This document shows, piece by piece, positions 43,091 through 51,647 of a stretch of 64,000 bases of DNA. Source of the stretch: Prevotella sp. GTDB lineage: Bacteria; Bacteroidota; Bacteroidia; Bacteroidales; Bacteroidaceae. The DNA lies in contig JAFRYZ010000014.1 of the NCBI GenBank assembly GCA_017442825.1, forward strand, positions 17,164 through 81,163, in the 5' to 3' direction. The stretch's first letter is position 1; each line of letters starts with the position of its first letter. The notes below the pieces were generated by a model. The model worked only from the letters and a program-made list of their open reading frames with translations. It was not told the DNA's origin and ran no database searches. Made by a program: the position numbers and the translations under genes.

Positions 43091-44392
43091 TTAAACGATG
43101 ACGAGGTCACTCATCACATCGTCGCTGACAAAGAGCCCTTGGCGGGTAAGGTGGATGTGGTTGTCGTCGATTTGAAGGAGTCCGTTGTTGATGGCTGTTT
43201 TTGCGTTTTCCATCAGATACTTGTGGTAGTGTGGTTCAAGAGACGGCAGGAAGATGCCTTCTTTTGTTCGTAAAGCGGTAGTGATGAGGTCGTTGTATCG
43301 GGTGTCGGCATTCAATTCCTCAAACTCGAATGGGATGATGTCCTGTTCAATAGCCTGAATATATTGGTGGATGTCGCTTACATTCCAGTAGCGATAGAGT
43401 TTCCCCTCGTTCTTGGGGGATGAAGGAAGAAACGTCCCATAGCTGTGTGCTGCAGCTCCGATGCCGTAATATGGAGTGCCGTTCCAATAGTTGCTGTTAT
43501 GAAGGCTTTTAAATGACGAATGAAGAATGAAGAATGAAGAATCGGCTGGCGCATTGAGGAATGATTCTTCATTCTTCATTCTACATGCTTCATTCTTAAG
43601 GGCAAAGTTGCTGATTTCGTAGTGTTCGTATCCGGCAGAGGTAAGGCGGTCGATGAGCAGCTCGTACATCTCTCGCTCCCTTTCTCCCTCGTTCTCCCGT
43701 TCTTGCTCTGGCAAGCGCTTCGCGGTTACTCCCGCTCCCTTCAACAAACGATACAGTTCCGTTCCTTCCTCCACCATCAGACTATAGGCAGAGATGTGCT
43801 CAACGCCAAGGGCAAGAGCTTCGTCGATGTCTCGTTGCCAGTCGTCAAGGATTTCGCCAGGGAAGCCGAACATGAGGTCGATGCTGATATTTCGAAAGCC
43901 AGCCTTTCGCAATCGCCCAACTGCTTCAACCACTTGATGGGCGTTGTGGCGTCGATGGAGAAAGCGAAGCCGTTCGTCGGAGAAGGTCTGTGCACCCATG
44001 CTGATACGGTTGACGGGTAGTTGAGACAAGGTGGAAACAAACTCATCTGTGACGTCGTCGGGATTGCATTCGATGGTGATTTCCCGAACGTTTTCAAATC
44101 CTGTTTGACCGTTAGGCTGAAGATATACCTTATTTATATTATGGAAAAGCTTGCGCAGGTTCCCTGCCGACAGTTGGCTGGGCGTTCCGCCGCCGATGTA
44201 GATGGTGTTGATGCTTGCCGTCGCTCCCGCGCCTCCTCGCTCCCGCGCCTCCATGTTCCTACGCCTGAGTTCCATCTCGCGACATACGGCATCAATATAA
44301 CGGTCTTGCAGATGCAACAGGGTAGTGGAATAAAAACCGCAGTAGATGCATCGGCTGGCACAAAAGGGGATGTGAATGTATAGTCCTGCCAT
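43091..44392 (-). CDS. hemW: HemW-like radical SAM protein with an inserted repeat peptide
   Basis: 433 residues. Starts MAGLYIHIPFCASRCIYCGFYS with the radical-SAM cluster CxxxCxxC, and has TIYIGGGTPSQL, NPDDVTDEFV and RISMGAQTF, as in the HemN/HemW family. Spacing after the cluster fits HemW, a heme chaperone, better than true coproporphyrinogen dehydrogenase. At about residues 271-289 a 19-bp perfect DNA palindrome encodes RMKNEESF ... DSSFFILHSSF, absent from normal relatives and inserted in frame. The -7 box at 44405 shows the start is 44392, not the longer frame. Confidence 0.9.
   Translation of the reverse strand: MAGLYIHIPFCASRCIYCGFYSTTLLHLQDRYIDAVCREMELRRRNMEARERGGAGATASINTIYIGGGTPSQLSAGNLRKLFHNINKVYLQPNGQTGFENVREITIECNPDDVTDEFVSTLSQLPVNRISMGAQTFSDERLRFLHRRHNAHQVVEAVGRLRKAGFRNISIDLMFGFPGEILDDWQRDIDEALALGVEHISAYSLMVEEGTELYRLLKGAGVTAKRLPEQERENEGEREREMYELLIDRLTSAGYEHYEISNFALKNEACRMKNEESFLNAPADSSFFILHSSFKSLHNSNYWNGTPYYGIGAAAHSYGTFLPSSPKNEGKLYRYWNVSDIHQYIQAIEQDIIPFEFEELNADTRYNDLITTALRTKEGIFLPSLEPHYHKYLMENAKTAINNGLLQIDDNHIHLTRQGLFVSDDVMSDLVIV
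43525..43581. repeat. Palindromic element inside hemW
   Basis: Arms 43525-43543 and 43563-43581 are perfect 19-base reverse complements made of GAATGAAGAATGAAGAATC, with a 19-base loop. Extra GAATGAAG and CTTCATTC copies flank it. Confidence 0.9.
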
Positions 44393-44404
44393 AGCTTTCC
44401 GATG

Positions 44405-44436
44405 CAAAAGTACGAAGAAACGAGAAAAAAGCCAAG
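44405..44436 (-). promoter_or_regulatory. hemW promoter
   Basis: On the minus strand CTTG (44433-44436), 20 bases, TACTTTTG (44405-44412), 12 bases before the ATG. Confidence 0.6.
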
Positions 44437-44514
44437 AAAAGCGCTACTTTCTTGGCTTTGTCGAGCGAAAGTACTTTCTGTAAAAGTACTAATAAGTTAT
44501 AAAATATTTATCGT

Positions 44515-44549
44515 TTTGTTCTTTTTCTATTCAATTTTTTGTACTTTAG
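44515..44549 (+). promoter_or_regulatory. Promoter of the EF-G2 gene
   Basis: TTTG (44515-44518), a 23-base spacer, then TACTTTAG (44542-44549). Both box and spacing are off consensus, as expected for a regulated promoter. The leader is about 70 bases. Confidence 0.5.
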
Positions 44550-44623
44550 ACGGCGATTTGCAAAAGCAGACCTCAAAAGTATGACAAAAAACATTTTATT
44601 AACAACCTAAATCTATAATTGGT

Positions 44624-46783
44624 ATGAAAGTATATCAAACCAACGAAATCAAGAACATTGCCTTGATTGGCAGTGCGGGTAGCGGCAAGACCACGCTTGC
44701 CGAAAGTATGTTGTTCGAGGCCGGAATCATTAAGCGTCGTGGCTCGGTAGAGGCTAAGAATACGGTGAGTGACTATTTCCCTGTAGAGCAGGAGTATGGT
44801 TACTCGGTGTTCCCGACCGTCTTCCACGTTGAGTGGAACAACAAGAAACTGAATATCATTGACTGTCCGGGATCTGACGACTTCGTCGGAGGTGCTATCA
44901 CGGCACTCAATGTGACAGATCAGGCTGTCATCCTCGTGAACGGACAGTATGGTCCTGAGGTGGGTACGCAGAATGCATTCCGCTATACGGAAAAACTGCA
45001 GAAGCCTGTTATCTTCCTCATCAACCAGCTCGATCGTGAAAACTGCGACTTCGATGCTCTGATGGTGAACATGAAGGAAATATACGGACCAAAATGTGTC
45101 CAGGTGCAATATCCTATCGCTACAGGTCCTGGCTTCAATGCCGTTATCGATGTCCTGTTGATGAAGAAATACAGCTGGAAGCCTGAAGGTGGTGCTCCTA
45201 TCATCGAGGAGATTCCTGCTGAAGAGATGGATAAGGCGAAGGAGTTGCATGCTGCATTGGTAGAGGCTGCCGCTGCCAACGACGACACGCTGATGGAGAA
45301 ATTCTTCGAAGAGGAAAGTCTCACAGAAGACGAGATGCGCGAAGGTATCCGCAAGGGGCTTGTTACGCGCAGCATCTTCCCCGTTTTCTGCGTTTGTGCA
45401 GGCAAGGACATGGGTGTCCGCCGACTGATGGAGTTCCTGGGCAACGTGGTTCCGTTTGTCAGTGAAATGCCGAAGATTCACAATACGCGCGGTGAGGAAG
45501 TGGCTGCTGAAGCTGATGCTCCTACATCCATCTATTTCTTCAAGACCGGTATGGAACCGCACATTGGTGAGGTCTCTTATTTCAAGGTGATGAGCGGAAG
45601 TGTCAAGCCGGGTGACGACCTGACGAATGCTGATCGTGGTTCCAAGGAGCGCATTGGCACTATCTATGCTTGTGCTGGTGCTAACCGTATTGCTGTCGAT
45701 GAACTGAAAGCCGGTGATATCGGCTGTACGGTGAAACTGAAGGATGTGAAGACTGGCAATACCTTGAACGGCAAGGATGTTGAACAGCGCTTCGACTTTA
45801 TCAAATATCCTAACTCTAAATATTCGCGTGCTATCAAGTCTGTCAACGAGAGTGAGATGGAGAAACTGATGGCGGCTCTCTTGAAAATGCGTCAGGAAGA
45901 CCCGACATGGGTGGTTGAGCAGTCGAAAGAGTTGCACCAGACCATCGTTCACGGACAAGGAGAGTTCCACCTTCGTACGTTGAAGTGGCGTTTGGAGAAC
46001 AACGAAAAGATTCAGGTACAGTACGATGAACCTCGCATTCCTTATCGTGAGACCATCACCAAGATGGCACGTGCTGACTATCGTCACAAGAAGCAGTCGG
46101 GTGGTGCCGGACAGTTTGGTGAGGTTCACCTGATTGTGGAACCATACGCTGAAGGTATGCCCGATCCGACCGTTTATAAGTTCAACGGCCAGGAGTTTAA
46201 GATGAACATCAAGGGTAAGGAAGAAATCGACCTGGAGTGGGGCGGCAAATTGGTCTTCATCAACTCTGTTGTCGGTGGTGCTATCGACGCACGTTTCATG
46301 CCCGCTATCTTGAAGGGTGTGATGGAGCGTATGGAGACAGGACCGCTGACGGGTTCTTACGCCCGTGATGTGCGCGTCATCGTCTATGACGGCAAGATGC
46401 ACCCCGTTGACTCTAACGAACTTTCTTTCATGCTCGCAGCACGCAACGCCTTCAGTGCAGCCTTCAAGGAGGCTGGACCTAAGATTCTGGAGCCTATCTA
46501 CGACCTTGAGGTGTTCGTTCCCTCAGACTATATGGGTGACGTGATGAGCGACTTGCAAGGACGCCGTGCCATGATTATGGGTATGGACAGCGAGGCTGGC
46601 TATCAGAAACTGAGTGCAAAGATTCCTCTCAAGGAATTGTCTAACTACAGCATCTCGCTGAGTTCGCTCACTGGTGGTCGTGCTTCGTTCACAACAAAGT
46701 TCGCCAGCTACGAACTTGTTCCGAACGATGTTCAGCAACAGCTTATCAAAGAGCATGAGGCTGAAGCCGCTGACGAAGATTAA
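44624..46783 (+). CDS. Elongation factor G paralogue, EF-G2 type
   Basis: 719 residues with full EF-G domain order: GTP-binding domain (1-290), domain II (295-390), III-V (to SLTGGRASFTTKFASYELVP). P-loop GSAGSGKTT (16-24). The switch-II motif reads DCPGS (80-84) where translational GTPases have DTPGH, so the catalytic His is Ser84. The switch-I RGIT is YGYS (58-61), and NKxD is NQLD (134-137). Bacteroides thetaiotaomicron has an EF-G2 reported to move ribosomes without GTP hydrolysis and to matter during starvation; this gene shares the expected defects. It stands alone, not in the str operon. Confidence 0.9.
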   Translation: MKVYQTNEIKNIALIGSAGSGKTTLAESMLFEAGIIKRRGSVEAKNTVSDYFPVEQEYGYSVFPTVFHVEWNNKKLNIIDCPGSDDFVGGAITALNVTDQAVILVNGQYGPEVGTQNAFRYTEKLQKPVIFLINQLDRENCDFDALMVNMKEIYGPKCVQVQYPIATGPGFNAVIDVLLMKKYSWKPEGGAPIIEEIPAEEMDKAKELHAALVEAAAANDDTLMEKFFEEESLTEDEMREGIRKGLVTRSIFPVFCVCAGKDMGVRRLMEFLGNVVPFVSEMPKIHNTRGEEVAAEADAPTSIYFFKTGMEPHIGEVSYFKVMSGSVKPGDDLTNADRGSKERIGTIYACAGANRIAVDELKAGDIGCTVKLKDVKTGNTLNGKDVEQRFDFIKYPNSKYSRAIKSVNESEMEKLMAALLKMRQEDPTWVVEQSKELHQTIVHGQGEFHLRTLKWRLENNEKIQVQYDEPRIPYRETITKMARADYRHKKQSGGAGQFGEVHLIVEPYAEGMPDPTVYKFNGQEFKMNIKGKEEIDLEWGGKLVFINSVVGGAIDARFMPAILKGVMERMETGPLTGSYARDVRVIVYDGKMHPVDSNELSFMLAARNAFSAAFKEAGPKILEPIYDLEVFVPSDYMGDVMSDLQGRRAMIMGMDSEAGYQKLSAKIPLKELSNYSISLSSLTGGRASFTTKFASYELVPNDVQQQLIKEHEAEAADED

Positions 46784-46799
46784 GCAAGACTTCTCAAAT

Positions 46800-46841
46800 A
46801 GCATCCCCGTACTTGTTCACAGGTTCGGGGATGTTTTTTTG
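46800..46841 (+). terminator. Terminator of the EF-G2 gene
   Basis: CATCCCCG (46802-46809) pairs with CGGGGATG (46826-46833), followed by seven T. Confidence 0.88.
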
Positions 46842-46859
46842 AAAAAAGTACAAAAAAAG

Positions 46860-46890
46860 TTTGTAAGGTCAGAAAAAAGCATTACCTTTG
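46860..46890 (+). promoter_or_regulatory. Promoter of the tRNA cluster
   Basis: TTTG (46860-46863), 19 bases, TACCTTTG (46883-46890), 45 bases before the first tRNA. Full consensus. Confidence 0.75.
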
Positions 46891-46934
46891 CAACCGCATT
46901 TAGAGAAATGCACCTGAAGAAACAGGTTGAAAAG

Positions 46935-47007
46935 GCGGCAATAGCTCAGTTGGTAGAGCACAACCTTGCCAAGGTTGGGGTCGCGAGTTCGAGTCTCGTT
47001 TGCCGCT
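46935..47007 (+). tRNA. tRNA-Gly (anticodon GCC), copy 1
   Basis: Acceptor GCGGCAA/TTGCCGC, anticodon loop TTGCCAA between CAACC and GGTTG, T arm with GTTCGAGTC. 73 bases, CCA not encoded. Identical to copy 2. Confidence 0.95.
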
Positions 47008-47066
47008 CAACATGATGAACAATACGTTGAAAGTGTTTGATAAGAAGTCTTTCAATCGTAGGAAAT

Positions 47067-47148
47067 GCCCAGGTGGCGGAATTGGTAGACGCGCACGTTT
47101 CAGGTGCGTGTGCCGCGAGGCGTGCAGGTTCGAGTCCTGTTCTGGGCA
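47067..47148 (+). tRNA. tRNA-Leu (anticodon CAG)
   Basis: Acceptor GCCCAGG/TCTGGGC, anticodon loop TTCAGGT between CACGT and GCGTG, and a long class II variable arm (GCCGCGAGGC). About 82 bases, CCA not encoded. Confidence 0.93.
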
Positions 47149-47177
47149 CTTCTTTTGTTCTATCTGCTTTACATGAT

Positions 47178-47264
47178 GGAGAGGTGGCGGAATTGGTAGA
47201 CGCGCTACTTTGAGGGGGTAGTGTCAATTGCGACGTGGGAGTTCGAGTCTCCTCCTCTTCACCA
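47178..47264 (+). tRNA. tRNA-Leu (anticodon GAG)
   Basis: Acceptor GGAGAGG/CCTCTTC, anticodon loop TTGAGGG between CTACT and GGTAG, and a long variable arm. The discriminator A is followed by CCA in the DNA, unlike the neighbouring tRNAs; this may be chance. Confidence 0.92.
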
Positions 47265-47292
47265 TTCAGTAAAGATGCTTTATTATCGTGAT

Positions 47293-47365
47293 GCGGCAAT
47301 AGCTCAGTTGGTAGAGCACAACCTTGCCAAGGTTGGGGTCGCGAGTTCGAGTCTCGTTTGCCGCT
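47293..47365 (+). tRNA. tRNA-Gly (anticodon GCC), copy 2
   Basis: All 73 bases are identical to the gene at 46935-47007. The two copies flank the two leucine tRNAs. Confidence 0.95.
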
Positions 47366-47397
47366 CTTTTTGTTTTAGGAAAAACATCCATCAATTC

Positions 47398-47937
47398 ATG
47401 AACCTATATTTAAGATATTTTGACAGCGAGACATTGGTGTATAATGCCGATGAAGCGTTGGATTTTTTACATTCCATTCCTGAGATTCAACTTACTCCTG
47501 AAATGGAAGATGACATTCGTGACTATGCTACGAACGATGTGCGCTATCCGAAGCGCTATAAAGTACGTTCTCGTGTTTATTTCATTATTATCAAGACGGA
47601 GGCTGCTACCATGCTTGATTTCAAGCAGAAGAAGGCTGTTCATACCCCTGATAATCCTGCTGTTCGGGAGATGAGCCCCGTAGTGTTGCGGCTGAACGAA
47701 GAACAAATGGGGTGGTATGAAGGTTCCTTGGATTTTAAGCGAGTGGTAATGGTGCCTTCAACGGGAAAGCATGAGTATCGCGATACGCATTTCGTAGCGC
47801 AATGTAAAGCTCATTCTGGCTTGGATTGCTACAATCGTATCGTGGAACATCTCCGCGATCGTGTTGATGCCCGTAGCCAGTTCCCCTCTGCTAAAGGCAA
47901 GAACTTCCACTTTAAGTATCTGGGTATGTGGAAGTAA
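47398..47937 (+). CDS. Hypothetical protein next to ssb
   Basis: 179 residues, start MNLYLRYFDSETLV. An in-frame extension upstream reads through the tRNA-Gly gene and is rejected. The protein is soluble with no signal peptide; its middle is rich in basic residues (RYPKRYKVRSRVYF) and it ends in KNFHFKYLGMWK. I do not recognise a family. It begins 33 bases after a tRNA and ends 65 bases before ssb, so it may be made from the same transcript as ssb and gldE. Confidence 0.85.
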   Translation: MNLYLRYFDSETLVYNADEALDFLHSIPEIQLTPEMEDDIRDYATNDVRYPKRYKVRSRVYFIIIKTEAATMLDFKQKKAVHTPDNPAVREMSPVVLRLNEEQMGWYEGSLDFKRVVMVPSTGKHEYRDTHFVAQCKAHSGLDCYNRIVEHLRDRVDARSQFPSAKGKNFHFKYLGMWK

Positions 47938-48001
47938 TGAAGGAAATGGGTATATTTTCTGCATGGCGAAGTATTTGTTAAAGCACTAAGATTGACGAAT
48001 A

Positions 48002-48421
48002 ATGAATAAGGTGATGCTTATTGGTAACGTCGGTGTTGACCCCGATGTACGCTACTACGATCAGGATCAGGCTGTTGCACAAGTTCGATTGGCAACTACT
48101 GAGCGCGGCTATACGCTCCCTAACGGTACACAGGTGCCCGACAGGACTGATTGGCACAACGTGATTTTCTACCGTTCTCTTGCAAAGGTAGTTGAGAAAT
48201 ATGTGCATAAAGGTGACAAACTGTTCGTGGAGGGAAAAATTCGCACTCGCAGTTATGACGATAAAAAAGGGGTGCGTCGCACCGTGACAGAAATCTATGC
48301 GGATAATCTGGAACTCTTGACACCCAAAAAGCAAGTGCAAGAACCTGAGAATCCACAACAGGGACCAACAGCTTCTGAACCGTTGCCTGCGCAAGAAAAA
48401 GAAAACGAAATGCCTTTCTAA
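48002..48421 (+). CDS. ssb: Single-stranded DNA-binding protein
   Basis: 139 residues. The OB-fold domain covers residues 1-105 (MNKVMLIGNVGVDPDVRY, WHNVIFYRSLAKVVEKYVHKGDKLFVEGKIRTRSY), then a Pro/Gln linker and a short acidic tip ENEMPF. The tip keeps the terminal Pro-Phe that recruits partner proteins, although it is less acidic than in E. coli. The stop TAA overlaps the ATG of gldE by one base, a known pairing in Bacteroidota. Confidence 0.95.
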   Translation: MNKVMLIGNVGVDPDVRYYDQDQAVAQVRLATTERGYTLPNGTQVPDRTDWHNVIFYRSLAKVVEKYVHKGDKLFVEGKIRTRSYDDKKGVRRTVTEIYADNLELLTPKKQVQEPENPQQGPTASEPLPAQEKENEMPF

Positions 48422-49746
48422 TGATTTCTTTGTTTTTATCGTCATTGGTAGAGATACAGACTCCTACGGCGGGAGTCATCATAGCAGCTGTGTTGGCTGC
48501 TATACTGCTTTTTATATCTGGCTTTGCCAGTGGTTCTGAAATTGCTTTTTTCAGTCTGACACCAAGCGACTTGAACGAGTTGGATCCGGAGAAAAGTACG
48601 ATAGACCGTAATATCCAGATGCTTAGAGAAGATAGTGAACGAACATTGGCTACAATACTGATTTCCAATAATTTCGTCAATGTCACTATTATTATGCTAT
48701 GCAACTACGTGTTTGCTTCTGTTTTTCATTTTAACGAGAATGCAAAGTGGTTGGAATTCCTTTGCATCACCGTCTTGCTGACTTTCCTTTTGTTACTTTT
48801 CGGTGAAATTATGCCGAAAGTATATAGTCGTCAGGCGCCATTGAAATTCTGTCGTCGAGTGGTTGGCGGCATCCTTTTTGCACGCAAACTGTTTTGGCCA
48901 ATCGAAAACATACTGATACGCAGTGGAAATATAGCTGAGCGTGTGGTGCAGAAAGAATCACGTCAGTTAAGTGTTGACGACCTGGAACAGGCTTTGGAAT
49001 TGACTGACAAAGAAGAGCTGAAGGACGAACAAAGTATTCTTCAGGGTATTATCCGATTCGGTGACGAAACGGCAAAGGAGGTGATGACTTCCCGTCAGGA
49101 CATCGTTGATTTGGATATTAAGGCTTCTTTTAGCGAGGTGTTGAAATGCATTGTTGACAATAATTATTCGCGTATTCCTGTCTATCAAGATAATGATGAC
49201 AACATTCGTGGTGTTCTCTACATCAAAGATTTGTTGCCTCACCTTACTAAACCGGATACCTTCCGTTGGCAGAGTCTTATACGTTCTCCCTATTTCGTGC
49301 CTGAAACAAAAAAAATAGATGACCTGTTACGCGAATTTCAGAAGAATAAGGTGCATATTGCTATCGTTGTTGACGAGTTTGGTGGTACCAGCGGCTTGGT
49401 GACGCTGGAGGATATCCTTGAAGAAATAGTAGGTGAAATCAACGATGAGTACGATGAGGAGGAGCGTAACTATACCAAACTGAACTATAATACCTTTATC
49501 TTTGAAGGAAAGACGCTGCTCAGCGATTTTACTAAGATTCTGGAGGTTGATGATGAGGAATTCTCCGACGTTGAGGGAGATGCTGACACCTTGGCAGGTC
49601 TGCTGTTGGAACTGAAAGGCGACTTCCCCAGCATACACGAGAAGATAGATTATCAAAACTATACCTTTGAGGTGGTTGGCGTTGAAGAACGACGCATCAG
49701 CCGCGTGAAGGTGATCGTTCATCCAAAGGAAGTTATATCTGGATGA
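48421..49746 (+). CDS. gldE: GldE-type membrane protein with CBS and CorC domains
   Basis: 441 residues. N-terminal DUF21 region with three to four membrane helices (FISGFASGSEIAFFS, LLTFLLLLFGEIMPKVYSR), two CBS domains (residues 220-340, VMTSRQDIVDLD and IAIVVDEFGGTSGLVTLEDILEEIVGEI), and a C-terminal transporter-associated CorC_HlyC domain. The position directly after ssb and the domain plan fit GldE, needed for gliding in Flavobacterium and kept in non-gliding relatives, where it may act in type IX secretion or ion homeostasis. It overlaps the next gene by four bases. Confidence 0.9.
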   Translation: MISLFLSSLVEIQTPTAGVIIAAVLAAILLFISGFASGSEIAFFSLTPSDLNELDPEKSTIDRNIQMLREDSERTLATILISNNFVNVTIIMLCNYVFASVFHFNENAKWLEFLCITVLLTFLLLLFGEIMPKVYSRQAPLKFCRRVVGGILFARKLFWPIENILIRSGNIAERVVQKESRQLSVDDLEQALELTDKEELKDEQSILQGIIRFGDETAKEVMTSRQDIVDLDIKASFSEVLKCIVDNNYSRIPVYQDNDDNIRGVLYIKDLLPHLTKPDTFRWQSLIRSPYFVPETKKIDDLLREFQKNKVHIAIVVDEFGGTSGLVTLEDILEEIVGEINDEYDEEERNYTKLNYNTFIFEGKTLLSDFTKILEVDDEEFSDVEGDADTLAGLLLELKGDFPSIHEKIDYQNYTFEVVGVEERRISRVKVIVHPKEVISG

Positions 49747-51026
49747 AAATCATATATAACAAGTATTTTCCGTTTGGCAGTTTCTTTGCTACCAACATCT
49801 TCGGCATCATTTTTTGCCGAAGTGACAAAGGACGCCTTAGCGAAAAAGATAAAAATCACGAATATATCCACACCTTGCAACAGCGTGAAATGCTGTTCAT
49901 AGGTTTCGCTCTGTGGTATTATATCGAATGGCTATTGCGAGCAGTCAAGTGCCGTAGTTTTATGACTGCCTATCGTCAATTGTATTTTGAGCGTGAAGCC
50001 TATCAAATGGAACACGACCTCGACTATCGTCATCATCGTCGTCATTTTGAATGGTGGTATATGTTCGTTCGCAAAGAATCGTTGTTGCACGAAATAGGAG
50101 AGTTCTATGGTGACATTGCTGCTTTTATCCGTAAGGATTTTCTCCTGGCAAAATACCTTTATGCCTTGCTGTTGGCTATTGTGGTTGTTGTCGCCCAAGT
50201 GTATTTCCATGTATATGATGTTCTCATCGCGCCTTACTATGCAGACGGTACTTCCATGATCCGTATCCCACTGATCTATATCGCGATGTATTTTCTGGTT
50301 CTTCTTCCCACGCTTGCTATGCATGGTGAATGGTGGCGGCTCCGTCGTTGGCAAGTATGGGTATTTCCAGTCATACTGTTGGCTATTGACGGGATTGGTC
50401 AGGGTTATCATGGTTACATACAATGGGCAGATCATCACGGCGAATGGTTCAAAGACAAATATTATTTGCAACTTGTAGGATCGTTTCTCTTTCGTTCTGT
50501 TTTCATCGTGTTCATGCTCTGCCTGTTTCGCAAATTTGCCATTGGGCGTTTTGGGTTGTACGGATTGAAACGTTCCTCAAAATACCTGCGCGTTTATGCC
50601 TTCATTTACGTGCTTCTTTTACCCATGTTTCTCTTTGTTGCCTTCACGCCGCAGTTCCTCGATTATTATCCTAAGATGGATATAGTGTACTATGATGGCG
50701 CTTTAGGTTGGGAGCGTTGGCAACTCATCGGATTGTTCGAGATATGCTATGCCAATGACTATATCGGTGTTGAAGGTATGTTCCGCGGAGCGTTGGTTAT
50801 TGGTCTGACACGTTGGTTGGGTTGTCGTACTGTTTTACCCATGGCACTCACCTATATGTGTATTCATCTTGGTAAACCTGACTTGGAACTCTGTTCGTCT
50901 GTTTTGGGTGGATACATCTTAGGCATTCTCGCCTGTCGCACCCACCACTTGTGGGGTGGAATCATTATCCATCTTGGCATTGCTATGTTCTTTGAAGTGG
51001 TAGGCATTACGCGCTTACTCCTTTAA
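49743..51026 (+). CDS. CPBP-like intramembrane protease family protein
   Basis: 427 residues. The first 140 residues contain HEYIHTLQQREMLF and WWYMFVRKESLLHEIGEF. The rest has about eight membrane helices. The C-terminal half shows GVEGMFRGALVIG, a His in YMCIHLGKP, and GGIIIHLGIAMFFEV, matching the glutamate/histidine motifs of CPBP (Abi) proteases, though the usual EE pair is VE. It overlaps gldE by ATGA, so it occupies the place where gldD is often found. It may process envelope or secreted proteins; target unknown. Confidence 0.75.
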   Translation: MKIIYNKYFPFGSFFATNIFGIIFCRSDKGRLSEKDKNHEYIHTLQQREMLFIGFALWYYIEWLLRAVKCRSFMTAYRQLYFEREAYQMEHDLDYRHHRRHFEWWYMFVRKESLLHEIGEFYGDIAAFIRKDFLLAKYLYALLLAIVVVVAQVYFHVYDVLIAPYYADGTSMIRIPLIYIAMYFLVLLPTLAMHGEWWRLRRWQVWVFPVILLAIDGIGQGYHGYIQWADHHGEWFKDKYYLQLVGSFLFRSVFIVFMLCLFRKFAIGRFGLYGLKRSSKYLRVYAFIYVLLLPMFLFVAFTPQFLDYYPKMDIVYYDGALGWERWQLIGLFEICYANDYIGVEGMFRGALVIGLTRWLGCRTVLPMALTYMCIHLGKPDLELCSSVLGGYILGILACRTHHLWGGIIIHLGIAMFFEVVGITRLLL

Positions 51027-51043
51027 AAAAACTTGTATGATTG

Positions 51044-51076
51044 TTTGGCAAACCCAGGGTTTTCTGCTACTTTTGC
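51044..51076 (+). promoter_or_regulatory. Promoter of the DUF4494 gene
   Basis: TTTG (51044-51047), 21 bases, TACTTTTG (51069-51076), 64 bases before the ATG. Full consensus. Confidence 0.72.
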
Positions 51077-51139
51077 AAATCAAAAACAAAGTGGAGGGAG
51101 AATCCTCTATAACAATCAAATCAATCAAAGGTAAGAATT

Positions 51140-51616
51140 ATGAGAAGCAGAACCGCACAATGGTTTGAAACCAAAGTACGCTACGACAAGACCATGGAGG
51201 ATGGTATGCCAAAGAAAGTGATAGAGAGCTACGTTGTAGATGCTCTCTCCTTTGGTGAGGCTGAGGAGCGCATCACTAAAGAAATGTCAGTATATATCAG
51301 TGGTGAATTTAATGTAAAAGCAATTGCTCCTGCCACCTACGGCGAAGTGTTTTTTTCTGAAAATGCCAATGATGACCGTTGGTACAAGACCAAGTTACAG
51401 TTTATTACTATCGACGAGAAATCCGAGAAGGAGAAGAAGACAAATGTCTATTACCTGGTACAGGCAGCAAACCTGAATGGGGCTGTAAAAAACATCGATG
51501 AAGTGATGGGGGGAACGATGATAGACTACGTCATTGCAAGTATCAACGAAACCAGCATCATGGATGTTTTTGAGCATAATGCTACGAAGGTTGATAATAC
51601 TTCACAAGCTAAGTGA
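51140..51616 (+). CDS. DUF4494 domain protein
   Basis: 158 residues, soluble. It matches the DUF4494 family common in Bacteroidota (AQWFETKVRYDKTMEDGM at the start, YVVDALSFGEAEERI, DRWYKTKLQFITIDEKSEKEK). Function unknown. The gene has its own promoter and is followed after 31 bases by the YggS gene, the likely co-transcribed partner. Confidence 0.9.
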   Translation: MRSRTAQWFETKVRYDKTMEDGMPKKVIESYVVDALSFGEAEERITKEMSVYISGEFNVKAIAPATYGEVFFSENANDDRWYKTKLQFITIDEKSEKEKKTNVYYLVQAANLNGAVKNIDEVMGGTMIDYVIASINETSIMDVFEHNATKVDNTSQAK

Positions 51617-51647
51617 AACATAGTTCAAATGTTAAGGTTGCAAGAGA

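Noticed and set aside
44573-46402. 609-codon frame on the minus strand opposite EF-G2
   Set aside because: It is the antisense shadow of a strongly conserved gene and its peptide shows no known motif.
46946-47299. 117-codon minus-strand frame across the tRNA genes
   Set aside because: It is formed by the complement of tRNA sequence; the tRNA folds explain the conservation.
47221-47397. N-terminal extension of the hypothetical gene before ssb
   Set aside because: It would read through tRNA-Leu and tRNA-Gly; the ATG at 47398 is the sensible start.
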